The position numbers and the translations under genes are program-made. This document shows positions 1-6,707 of a stretch of DNA of 6,707 nucleotides, one piece after another (the first letter of the stretch is position 1; each line of letters starts with the position of its first letter). The DNA is taken from positions 1 to 6,707 of the forward strand of contig CAMOEP010000129.1 of NCBI GenBank assembly GCA_946612185.1, given 5' to 3'. The notes under the pieces are model-generated. The model worked only from the letters and a program-made list of their open reading frames with translations. It ran no database searches and had not been told where the DNA came from. The stretch comes from an uncultured Ruminococcus sp. (GTDB lineage: Bacteria > Bacillota > Clostridia > Oscillospirales > Ruminococcaceae).

Positions 1-55
1 ACCTGCGGCATCTTGGTCCCAAACCAAGCACTCTACCAAACTGAGCTACGCCTCG
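1..55 (-). tRNA. tRNA-Pro (anticodon UGG), 5' part only
   Basis: Decodes proline CCA and, by wobble, other CCN codons. Read on the minus strand it starts with the acceptor half CGAGGCG, then TA, then the D-stem GCTC/GAGT around an AGTTTGGTA loop. The anticodon arm is CTTGG-TTTGGGA-CCAAG, which puts UGG at positions 34-36. The variable region and the first bases of the T-stem (GCAGGT) follow, and the gene is then cut by the left edge, so the T-loop and acceptor 3' half are not visible. The 5' end at 55 is set by the acceptor strand. A consensus promoter lies about 40 bases upstream. Identity is confident from the anticodon arm; the missing part cannot be judged. Confidence 0.95.
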
Positions 56-94
56 TTTAAGAACTCACCGTTGTTTCTCTCAAACAGCTTCTAT

Positions 95-123
95 ATTATA
101 GCAGACATTTTCGCAATTGTCAA
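95..123 (-). promoter_or_regulatory. Sigma-A promoter of the tRNA-Pro gene
   Basis: On the minus strand TTGACA (118-123) is followed by a 17-base spacer and TATAAT (95-100), a perfect match to both hexamers. A TG one base upstream of the -10 adds an extended -10 element. Transcription should start near 88, giving a leader of about 33 bases before the mature tRNA 5' end at 55, to be removed by RNase P. It points into the tRNA and away from the upstream terminator at 183-211, so the tRNA is an independent unit. Confidence 0.92.
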
Positions 124-182
124 TACCATTTTTTGTGTTTTGTATACTTGCACAAGTTTCAACGCCATTTTATGTGCATAAC

Positions 183-211
183 AAACAATAAAGGGCAGCC
201 GAAGCCGCCCT
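183..211 (-). terminator. Intrinsic terminator of the small acidic membrane protein gene
   Basis: On the minus strand AGGGCGGC and GCTGCCCT (192-211) form an 8-bp stem, with one G-U pair, closed by a stable UUCG tetraloop. It is followed by the T-rich tail TTATTGTTT. It lies about 23 bases past the stop codon at 234-236, so it ends this transcription unit before the separate tRNA promoter. Confidence 0.9.
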
Positions 212-233
212 CATAATGTCTATTCACCAGGAA

Positions 234-518
234 TCAAAGCTTTGCTTCGTCCTCGCTCTCTGTCTCAGCAGGCTCCTCAACAGCGCCAGCAAGGTCAGCG
301 TCGTCAATGTTCTTCAGCTCATCGGGGATATTCTCCTCGCTGAGATCGTCATTGATCTCGAAGTCAATGCTCTCGTCTGTCTCATAAGGATCGGGATAAT
401 CGTAGATATCGTCATCAAAGTCAGGCTCGATCTCAGGGCCGCTTAAAAGCTTGGATACTACATAACCTGTTGCGATTGCTGCGCCTGTGATAATAGCGCC
501 CAGAACTAACTTATTCAT
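234..518 (-). CDS. Small acidic single-pass membrane protein, unknown function
   Basis: I do not recognise a family for this 94-residue protein. Residues 3-22 form a hydrophobic Gly/Ala-rich segment (start MNKLVLGAIITGAAIATGYV) that should act as a membrane anchor. Residues 28-94 are highly charged: about 29 of 67 are Asp or Glu, with only two Lys, so the tail is probably disordered and strongly negative. The Gly-rich anchor is faintly like YtxH-type small stress proteins, but the YtxH basic tail is absent, so I do not assign that name. The start is supported by GAGGAG at 525-530, six bases before ATG. The gene has its own promoter (593-621) and terminator (183-211), so it is a one-gene unit downstream of rsmE. 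That clean unit and the strong ribosome binding site make it a real gene. No cysteines are present, and no catalytic motif is visible. Confidence 0.85.
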   Translation of the reverse strand: MNKLVLGAIITGAAIATGYVVSKLLSGPEIEPDFDDDIYDYPDPYETDESIDFEINDDLSEENIPDELKNIDDADLAGAVEEPAETESEDEAKL

Positions 519-548
519 TATTTACTCCTCTTTTCTTTGCTTAATGAT

Positions 549-570
549 CTTGTTACCGAAGCCAAACAAG
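549..570 (-). other. Small hairpin in the 5' leader of the acidic membrane protein gene
   Basis: On the minus strand CTTGTT and AACAAG pair around a short GC/GT stem closed by TTCG, with a two-base bulge. It lies inside the roughly 68-base leader between the predicted start of transcription (near 586) and the ribosome binding site (525-530). No T-tract follows, so it is not a terminator. It could affect mRNA stability or translation, but this is only inference from folding by eye. Confidence 0.35.
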
Positions 571-592
571 TTGATTCCGATAATCCTTTTTT

Positions 593-621
593 ATTATACC
601 ACATTATTTCTGAAATTTCAA
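593..621 (-). promoter_or_regulatory. Promoter of the small acidic membrane protein gene
   Basis: On the minus strand TTGAAA (616-621) is followed by 17 bases and TATAAT (593-598), with TGG just before the -10 forming an extended -10. The -35 starts only four bases past the rsmE stop codon. The placement gives the acidic protein gene its own transcript even if rsmE transcripts also run into it, since no terminator is visible between the two genes. Confidence 0.85.
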
Positions 622-625
622 CCAC

Positions 626-1348
626 TTACATATTATTTGTTAAAAACATCAAAATTGAAAGGGCTGAAATTGGTGCTGTTTCACAACGTAGTATACGTTT
701 TCCCAACCAGACACGCTGAGCGTTGTTAGCTACGGCTTTCAGAGCCTCCTCCTGATCGAATCCGCCCTCGCTGCCGACGATAAGTCCAACGGACTTTGCG
801 CCCTCCAGGTCAGTCTCTCCAAAGCGGCAGCCGCCCTCCTCCTCGTAGAGGATAATGTTCCGGTCGAGGCTTTTCATCATCTCAAGCATTTGTCCGAAAT
901 TCACCATATCCGTAACTTCCGGTATTATTCCCCTGCCGGACTGCTTTGCGGCTTCCTGGGCTATTTTTTGCAGTCTGGGCAGCTTCCTGGCAAAGTCCTT
1001 CTGGTCTGGGCGGGATATGCACCGCCTTGTCAGCACCGGCACGATACGGCTAACGCCCAGCTCCACGCTTTTCTGGATGATGTACTCCAGCTTGTCAAGC
1101 TTTGGTATAGCCTGAAACAGCGTCACTTCCACAGTAGGTTCAGCGGCGCATCTGACCTTCTCGATAAGGTCAAGGAACACGCAGTCGGCGGTTATCTGGC
1201 GGATATTGCAGCGGTAGTCGTAGCCGCAGCAGCATACCGTCACTTCCTCCCCCGGACGCATTCTCAGGGAACGTCCTACATGGTTGGCATCGCTTCCGGT
1301 GAGTGTGATATTCTCCTCGTCGATAGTATTTGTAAAAAATCTTGGCAT
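626..1348 (-). CDS. rsmE: 16S rRNA (uracil1498-N3)-methyltransferase RsmE
   Basis: Methylates N3 of U1498 in 16S rRNA of the 30S subunit using S-adenosylmethionine; a cytosolic SPOUT-class (trefoil knot) enzyme that works as a dimer. The 240-residue length is close to the E. coli protein. An N-terminal PUA-like RNA-binding part (about 1-70, start MPRFFTN) is followed by the methyltransferase domain. That domain has family motifs near 80-99 (IPKLDKLEYIIQKSVELG), 132-139 (EAAKQSGR), 192-197 (GSEGGF, the cofactor loop) and 215-225 (LGKRILRCETA). The loop has Ser where most homologues have Pro (GPEGG). The start is chosen at 1348 because AAGGAGA (1355-1361) sits six bases upstream; an in-frame ATG at 1381 lies inside the terminator hairpin and has no such site. 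It follows guaB in the same direction with no clear promoter of its own. Confidence 0.95.
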   Translation of the reverse strand: MPRFFTNTIDEENITLTGSDANHVGRSLRMRPGEEVTVCCCGYDYRCNIRQITADCVFLDLIEKVRCAAEPTVEVTLFQAIPKLDKLEYIIQKSVELGVSRIVPVLTRRCISRPDQKDFARKLPRLQKIAQEAAKQSGRGIIPEVTDMVNFGQMLEMMKSLDRNIILYEEEGGCRFGETDLEGAKSVGLIVGSEGGFDQEEALKAVANNAQRVWLGKRILRCETAPISALSILMFLTNNM

Positions 1349-1354
1349 TATTGT

Positions 1355-1361
1355 TCTCCTT
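1355..1361 (-). promoter_or_regulatory. Ribosome binding site deciding the rsmE start
   Basis: AAGGAGA on the minus strand lies six bases upstream of the ATG at 1346-1348. It starts directly after the T-rich tail of the hairpin at 1365-1403. It fixes the start at the conserved MPRFF N-terminus and excludes the in-frame ATG 33 bases upstream. Confidence 0.9.
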
Positions 1362-1364
1362 GAT

Positions 1365-1403
1365 AAACAAATTCCCGACAAGGCATAGCTGCCCCGTCGG
1401 GAA
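1365..1403 (-). terminator. Strong terminator-like hairpin between guaB and rsmE
   Basis: On the minus strand TTCCCGACGGGGCA and TGCCTTGTCGGGAA (1372-1403) make a 14-bp stem, with two G-U pairs, around a GCTA loop. TTTGTTT (1365-1371) follows. This has the form of an intrinsic terminator for guaB, which ends 38 bases earlier. No good promoter is visible between it and rsmE, so read-through may feed rsmE. It could instead act as an attenuator or as an mRNA 3'-end stabiliser. Confidence 0.85.
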
Positions 1404-1416
1404 AAGTATGTTCACC

Positions 1417-1431
1417 GGCTGTCAGACAGCC
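1417..1431. repeat. Short perfect inverted repeat after guaB
   Basis: GGCTGTC and GACAGCC are separated by a single base, a 7-bp dyad just after the guaB stop codon and 13 bases upstream of the guaB-rsmE terminator hairpin. In RNA it would form a small hairpin of about six pairs with a three-base loop. No T-tract follows on either strand. Its role is unknown and it may be chance. Confidence 0.4.
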
Positions 1432-1441
1432 ATTTGTATCA

Positions 1442-3022
<1,581 letters not shown>

Positions 3023-3100
3023 TTATATGCAAACTCAGTTTATATTTGGGGATTTTTGCAGTCCATATCCTATTTATATATCTAATGCGCAATTCATACT

Positions 3101-3140
3101 AAACAAAAGCCGTCCGGCTCTCTTAAATGTACCGGACGGC
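3101..3140 (-). terminator. Intrinsic terminator of the vWA lipoprotein gene
   Basis: On the minus strand GCCGTCCGGT and GCCGGACGGC (3109-3140) form a 10-bp stem with one terminal G-U pair around a 12-base loop. TTTTGTTT (3101-3108) follows. It starts about 27 bases past the stop codon at 3168-3170 and separates this gene from the guaB promoter. Confidence 0.93.
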
Positions 3141-3167
3141 ATTTTATACAACACTATTGATTACGAA

Positions 3168-4532
3168 TTATTTAAGCTCTGTGATGTTGCGAACGATTAT
3201 GTCGTGGAGGAGTTCAACGTCATATGCGCCGATAATAGGCTCAAGGTGTGAGCCGCCTACGCCGGAATCGTCTGTGAGGAATACATAGTTAGCGCCTGTC
3301 ATTATAGCTGCTGCTCTGCCGAAAAGTTCAGTCTCTCTGTCAGCGTTGGAAGCCACTACGGGAACAAGCTTTATTCCCTGCTCCGCTGCTTTTGCAATTG
3401 CGCCCATAATGACCTGCTCCGTATCGCTGTGAGGAGGTGCATCGAATATCAGGAACGCTATCTTGTTGGAATCGCTCTCCCAGCCGGAAGAATTCATAGT
3501 CTCGTCAAGTATCTCTGCGACTGCTTCGGGAGTATCTCCGCCGCCGGACGCTCTCTCCTTGTTCAGAAGCTTCTGAACGCTCTTGATATCGTCGGTGAAG
3601 TCGTTGCAGCTTGTAACGTAATCGTCACCCTTATCCTTGTAGAAGTTAACGGAGAAGGTAACGTCATTTCCGCCTACTTCCTCAGCGATAGATGTGAAGT
3701 CCTTCTGGAGGTATGCTATCTCGTCGCCCATTGAACCGGTAGTATCCAGTATGAACATTACCTGTGTCTTGTCGTAGGAAACTGTGCTGTCGCCTGTCTC
3801 TATAGAAAGTTCCGGTGACTCGATGCCTGTACCCTGACCTTCCTCGTTTTCGCCGCCCATTGTTACTGTTACCGGCTCTGCGCCCTCGGCAGCCACGGTG
3901 TACTCCACCTTTGCTGTTGCAGGTGTGAACAGGTACGCATTGCCCTCCTTGTCGGTCACAGCGCTCCACATGGTAGTACCGCCGTCTTTCAGCTCTACTT
4001 TCTTGTTCCTTACAGGCTCGCCGCCATTGGTGAGGTTTACAGCTACTCTGTGGGTAGGGTCAAGACCGTACTGCGGAAAGCTGATAGTGCCGTTGCTGAC
4101 GATATTGGAGAAGAATCCCCAGTTCTCGTTGTCGTTCCACTCGCCGGCAGTAAGTACGAAAGCTTCGCCGCCGTTGTCGGGGATAATATCCTCGTCCGGG
4201 TCAGGCTCAGTTTCTTCTGCAATGTCGGGAACGTCAACAACAGCGCCGTCTTCATCGTCTGCGCCGATCTCTGCGTCTTTTACTGCAAGCATATCATCAG
4301 AAAGGTCTGCTTCTCCTGCCTCTGCTTCTGCGGGTGCAGCTTCCCCGGCATCATCAAGTGCAGCTTCCAGCGCCGGTGATGCATCTCCATTGACTGCCTC
4401 GCCTCCCATTCTAATTTCTCCTCCTGCTGATATTGAAGAATCAGCAGCGGAATTATCGGCTGAGCCGCAGGAAGTAAGGGCTGCTGCTGATACTATAAGG
4501 GTAAGTGCCATTAATAATGCTCTGGTTTTCAT
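3168..4532 (-). CDS. Secreted lipoprotein with von Willebrand factor A domain
   Basis: A 454-residue surface lipoprotein likely to bind protein or another ligand through a metal site; its target is unknown. Residues 1-21 are a signal peptide with lipobox LTSC, so Cys22 would be lipidated. Residues 25-120 are an Ala/Asp/Glu-rich, probably disordered acidic linker. Residues 155-225 look like a beta-sandwich of the carboxypeptidase-regulatory or Ig-like type (VAVNLTNGGEPVRNKKVELK, then TDKEGNAY). Residues 257-445 form the vWA domain with a complete MIDAS: Asp263-x-Thr265-x-Ser267 (LDTTGSMGDE), Thr334 (GGGDTPEA) and Asp364 (FDAPPH). Thr at the second MIDAS position replaces the more common Ser. 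The DTTGSM and GGGDTPE signatures recall bacterial vWA proteins unlike integrins. The start is supported by AAGGAGG (4540-4546) seven bases upstream. It has its own promoter and terminator and is divergent from the LtaS-like gene. Confidence 0.92.
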   Translation of the reverse strand: MKTRALLMALTLIVSAAALTSCGSADNSAADSSISAGGEIRMGGEAVNGDASPALEAALDDAGEAAPAEAEAGEADLSDDMLAVKDAEIGADDEDGAVVDVPDIAEETEPDPDEDIIPDNGGEAFVLTAGEWNDNENWGFFSNIVSNGTISFPQYGLDPTHRVAVNLTNGGEPVRNKKVELKDGGTTMWSAVTDKEGNAYLFTPATAKVEYTVAAEGAEPVTVTMGGENEEGQGTGIESPELSIETGDSTVSYDKTQVMFILDTTGSMGDEIAYLQKDFTSIAEEVGGNDVTFSVNFYKDKGDDYVTSCNDFTDDIKSVQKLLNKERASGGGDTPEAVAEILDETMNSSGWESDSNKIAFLIFDAPPHSDTEQVIMGAIAKAAEQGIKLVPVVASNADRETELFGRAAAIMTGANYVFLTDDSGVGGSHLEPIIGAYDVELLHDIIVRNITELK

Positions 4533-4613
4533 AATTATTCCTCCTTTTTAGGGGCGATTTTTTTGCTTCTATATACAACTTTCCTGAAAGATCCTTTTCC
4601 GTGCATTTCCCGG

Positions 4614-4626
4614 AAAAAAATTTTTT
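4614..4626. other. A7T6 tract in the vWA gene leader
   Basis: Seven A followed by six T on the plus strand, flanked by CCCGG and CTCCC. Such AnTn runs bend DNA. In the vWA transcript it is a long A/U run about 70-90 bases ahead of the start codon. Function, if any, is not known. Confidence 0.5.
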
Positions 4627-4644
4627 CTCCCTGGATTTGAACCT

Positions 4645-4673
4645 ATTATACCACACCTGTTCACTTATGACAA
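4645..4673 (-). promoter_or_regulatory. Promoter of the vWA lipoprotein gene
   Basis: On the minus strand TTGTCA (4668-4673), a 17-base spacer and TATAAT (4645-4650), with TGG as an extended -10. The start of transcription should fall near 4638. It shares the 12-base string TGTGGTATAATA with the promoter of the acidic membrane protein gene, which reflects consensus extended -10 use. Confidence 0.88.
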
Positions 4674-4740
4674 CTACTCTTAATTTAAGCCTTTATTACA
4701 GTTTATTTACTTCAAATTACAAAAAACTATACTCTTTTAC

Positions 4741-4766
4741 TAACCGGATAACTGCGGCAACGGTTA
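4741..4766. promoter_or_regulatory. Candidate operator: TAACCG-N14-CGGTTA inverted repeat
   Basis: Two perfect 6-bp arms (4741-4746 and 4761-4766) lie 20 bp centre to centre, about two helical turns, as for a dimeric regulator. The repeat is 34 bp upstream of the LtaS-like gene's -35 and about 68 bp upstream of the vWA gene's -35. Short inverted repeats arise by chance, so this is only a candidate. Confidence 0.35.
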
Positions 4767-4800
4767 TTTCTGAAAATACTGCGAAATATTATCATTTTGC

Positions 4801-4829
4801 TTGACATTTTAATTTGTTTAAGGTACAAT
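4801..4829 (+). promoter_or_regulatory. Promoter of the LtaS-like gene
   Basis: TTGACA (4801-4806), a 17-base spacer and TACAAT (4824-4829). There is no TG extension, unlike the other four promoters here. Transcription should start near 4836, giving a leader of about 41 bases. Confidence 0.88.
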
Positions 4830-4858
4830 GTTTTATGTATGGTGTAAATTTTTATTGC

Positions 4859-4865
4859 AAAGGAG
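4859..4865 (+). promoter_or_regulatory. Ribosome binding site of the LtaS-like gene, long spacing
   Basis: AAAGGAG ends 11 bases before the ATG at 4877, a longer gap than at the other genes here (six to nine). An in-frame TAA at 4868-4870 lies between them, so translation cannot start further upstream. Confidence 0.8.
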
Positions 4866-4876
4866 TGTAACATCAG

Positions 4877-6707
4877 ATGAGCAACAAAACATCTGAAAAT
4901 TCTTCGGAAAACCTGAAGGATTCAACAGAAGCCGTCACCGCTGAGAATGAAGCATCTGCCGATGTCTCACAACCCTCCGTGCCTGACGCTTCCGCCGATG
5001 CCGCTGCTGAACCGGCAAATGACAAAAGCCAGCCAGCCGACGCATCAACCGAGCAAGCCCAGAAACCTAAGAAAAAGTACAGCAGGTTCAATAAGGCTAA
5101 TGAACTGAGGATAATCTTCACTTCACTGGCTATCGCCTTTACCGTGCTTTTCTTCGCCCCTATTGATATATTCCTCGGAAATCAGCGTGAATTCGCTATG
5201 GACGCTGGAAATATCATCAAACCTATGCTCATTGCCGCTGTGTACAGTTCAGTATCGCTTATTGTGATACAAAACCTGTTCCTGGCAATACATGAGAAGT
5301 TCTTCAAGTGCATAAACAGTCTTATCTTCGGTACTCTGTGTGCTATGTACGTTCAGATGCTTTTCCTGAACGGACGCATGGTCACTATCACCGGCGATGA
5401 TAATGACTACTCCAAATTAGGCAAGTTCAATATCGCTGATCTGTGCATATTCACATTCATTGCCCTGCTGCCTTTTGTACTGTTCCTTATAAGCTGCGCA
5501 AAGCCAAAGGGTATCCTCAGAAAAAAAGGCTCGGCTGTTGTGGCTTACCTTGCGGCTGTGATACTCGTTATGCAGAGTTTCGGTTCGTATAACCAGTTCT
5601 CTACTCACCCTATCGAGCATATCGAAGCTGATGAGTACAGCAACTTCATGGCTTTTGATACCGCTGTCAACTTCTCTAAGACCGAGGATAATATCCTTGT
5701 TATCCTGGCTGACCGTATGGACGGTCAGTGGATGGACTCTGACCTTGCTCTCTGGCCTGATCTTGCTGACGACCTGAGAGACTTCACCTACTACAAGGAC
5801 AATATCTCCAACTGCACTAACACTTTCCCGGCACTGACCCAGCTTCTCACTAACTACAAGTACCAGAGCGGTGCATGGGACAGCTACGCTGACTACTACA
5901 AGACTGCCTGGGCTGGCAATACCCTCCCCAGAAGGCTGAAAAAAGCCGGCTATCAGGTCAGCATGATCCTCGATAACTCAACTACCTATGACAGTATCCT
6001 CCAGCTTAAAGACCAGTGCGATAATATCCGCTCCGCTGAGGACTACTCCAGTATCAACTATTTCAGCGAAGGCGGTATCATTCCTACAATGACCGACTTC
6101 TCTTTCGGTAAACTCGTCCCCTATCTGTTCAAGAACCAGTTCCTCGGTGATTATACCGCCGACTTCTCCAACTCTTTCATCTCCGTATCCGAGGAGATAC
6201 CTGAAAGATGCCCCCGTGCTATCGGAAGCAATACCGACATCGCCTTCTACCACTACATCAAAGACCACGGCATCACTTCCGACGCTGACACAAAAACTTT
6301 CAGCTTTATCCATATGTGCTTCGCTCACGACGCAAACGAGGAAGAATCACAGATATATACCGGCGACCTGCTGGGCAATATCACCGGCTACACCACAAGC
6401 CGTGGCGCTTTCGCTATCCTCAATGAGCTGTTCAACCAGATGCGTGAGCAGGGCGTGTACGATAATACCACTATAGTTATCCTGGGCGACCACGGCAGAC
6501 CGCCTGTTGAAACAGAGGTCTACGGTGAGCCTGAGCTGGACGACATTATCGCTACCACTCTCCTTATCAAGCCTGCAAACACTACCGGCGACTTCCAGAT
6601 AAACGAGGACGCTCAGCTTTCAAACAGCTACTTCCCCGCAAGTATCCTTGAATACGCCGGCATCGACCACAGCGAATGGGGTCCCTCCTACAATGACCTT
6701 ATCGCTT
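4877..6707 (+). CDS. LtaS/phosphoglycerol-transferase-like membrane enzyme, 3' end cut
   Basis: A membrane-anchored enzyme of the alkaline phosphatase superfamily, probably transferring a phospho-alcohol group such as phosphoglycerol onto a surface polymer or lipid; the substrate is not known. The reading frame is open for 610 codons and leaves the window without a stop. Residues 1-69 are an Ala/Ser/Glu-rich cytosolic tail ending in KPKKKYSR. Five membrane segments follow near 78-100, 112-137, 144-165, 186-208 and 219-235, as in LtaS. The outer catalytic domain (about 270 on) has Asp279 (ILVILADRMD), a candidate nucleophile Thr316 (NTFPALTQLLTN, aligning with the sulfatase CxPSRxxLLTG motif), His479 and His484 (FIHMCFAH), and Asp538-His539 (VILGDHGRP). 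Thr instead of Cys or Ser points to a phosphotransferase rather than a sulfatase. The start has a ribosome binding site 11 bases upstream and an in-frame stop before it. It is divergent from the vWA lipoprotein. Confidence 0.88.
   Translation, partial: MSNKTSENSSENLKDSTEAVTAENEASADVSQPSVPDASADAAAEPANDKSQPADASTEQAQKPKKKYSRFNKANELRIIFTSLAIAFTVLFFAPIDIFLGNQREFAMDAGNIIKPMLIAAVYSSVSLIVIQNLFLAIHEKFFKCINSLIFGTLCAMYVQMLFLNGRMVTITGDDNDYSKLGKFNIADLCIFTFIALLPFVLFLISCAKPKGILRKKGSAVVAYLAAVILVMQSFGSYNQFSTHPIEHIEADEYSNFMAFDTAVNFSKTEDNILVILADRMDGQWMDSDLALWPDLADDLRDFTYYKDNISNCTNTFPALTQLLTNYKYQSGAWDSYADYYKTAWAGNTLPRRLKKAGYQVSMILDNSTTYDSILQLKDQCDNIRSAEDYSSINYFSEGGIIPTMTDFSFGKLVPYLFKNQFLGDYTADFSNSFISVSEEIPERCPRAIGSNTDIAFYHYIKDHGITSDADTKTFSFIHMCFAHDANEEESQIYTGDLLGNITGYTTSRGAFAILNELFNQMREQGVYDNTTIVILGDHGRPPVETEVYGEPELDDIIATTLLIKPANTTGDFQINEDAQLSNSYFPASILEYAGIDHSEWGPSYNDLIA

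Larger units (their letters stand above)
4533..4876. other. Divergent control region between the two envelope genes
   Basis: These 344 bases carry no credible gene. From left to right they hold the vWA gene's ribosome binding site and a leader of about 105 bases with an A7T6 tract (4614-4626). Next come the vWA promoter (4645-4673) and an AT-rich stretch with a TAACCG-N14-CGGTTA inverted repeat (4741-4766). Last are the LtaS-like gene's promoter (4801-4829) and its ribosome binding site (4859-4865). The two -35 elements are 127 bases apart and face away from each other, so a regulator bound between them could reach both promoters. Confidence 0.8.

Noticed and set aside
890..1363. 157-codon open frame on the plus strand opposite rsmE
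   Set aside because: It is antisense to the well-supported rsmE gene, has no ribosome binding site and its product matches nothing.
1349..1381. Extended N-terminus for rsmE starting at 1381
   Set aside because: It would begin inside the terminator hairpin, lacks a ribosome binding site, and adds 11 residues not seen in the family.
3898..4551. 217-codon open frame on the plus strand opposite the vWA lipoprotein gene
   Set aside because: The Ser/Ala-rich product is the antisense reading of the acidic linker's GCN and GAN codons, and there is no ribosome binding site.
4453..4656. 67-codon minus-strand frame at the start of the vWA gene
   Set aside because: Its ATG lies in the promoter spacer, upstream of the predicted transcription start, so it would not be in the mRNA.
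4873..5121. 82-codon minus-strand frame over the N-terminus of the LtaS-like gene
   Set aside because: It is antisense to a long coding frame and is a by-product of the Ala/Ser-rich codon pattern there.
5978..6328. 116-codon minus-strand frame and the overlapping plus-strand frame at 6147-6476
   Set aside because: Both overlap the catalytic domain of the LtaS-like gene, whose frame is continuous from 4877 and carries the conserved motifs.

Overview
The window reads as ordinary chromosome from a mid-GC, Gram-positive, Clostridia-type bacterium. A Ruminococcus-like member of the Oscillospiraceae is my best guess, but that is inference, not a match. The support is strong AGGAGG-type ribosome binding sites before every gene, near-consensus sigma-A promoters with 17-bp spacers (four of five also carry a TG extended -10), compact intrinsic terminators, a lipobox lipoprotein, and an LtaS-like membrane enzyme. 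There is no sign of a mobile element, CRISPR array, phage gene or toxin-antitoxin pair.

Layout from left to right. Positions 1-55 are the 5' part of a tRNA-Pro(UGG) on the minus strand, cut by the window edge, with a consensus promoter at 95-123. Next come four minus-strand genes. A 94-residue, very acidic, single-membrane-segment protein of unknown function (234-518) has its own promoter and terminator. rsmE (626-1348) encodes the 16S rRNA m3U1498 methyltransferase. guaB (1442-2914) encodes IMP dehydrogenase. A secreted lipoprotein with an intact von Willebrand factor A MIDAS site lies at 3168-4532. A 344-bp divergent region (4533-4876) holds two back-to-back promoters and leads into a plus-strand gene (4877 to beyond the right edge). 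That gene encodes a five-membrane-segment alkaline-phosphatase-superfamily enzyme resembling lipoteichoic acid synthases and phosphoglycerol transferases. It stays open to the window edge.

How the genes relate. guaB (GTP synthesis) and rsmE (ribosome maturation) are housekeeping genes. A 14-bp terminator-like hairpin separates them and ends just before the rsmE ribosome binding site, so rsmE probably depends on read-through. The lipoprotein and the LtaS-like enzyme are both envelope proteins with surface-exposed domains, and they are transcribed divergently from one control region. A functional link is possible but not shown by the sequence.

I found no clear undescribed system. The items most worth a second look are the divergent envelope pair, the Thr-nucleophile phosphotransferase, the vWA lipoprotein architecture, the guaB-rsmE hairpin and the orphan acidic membrane protein.
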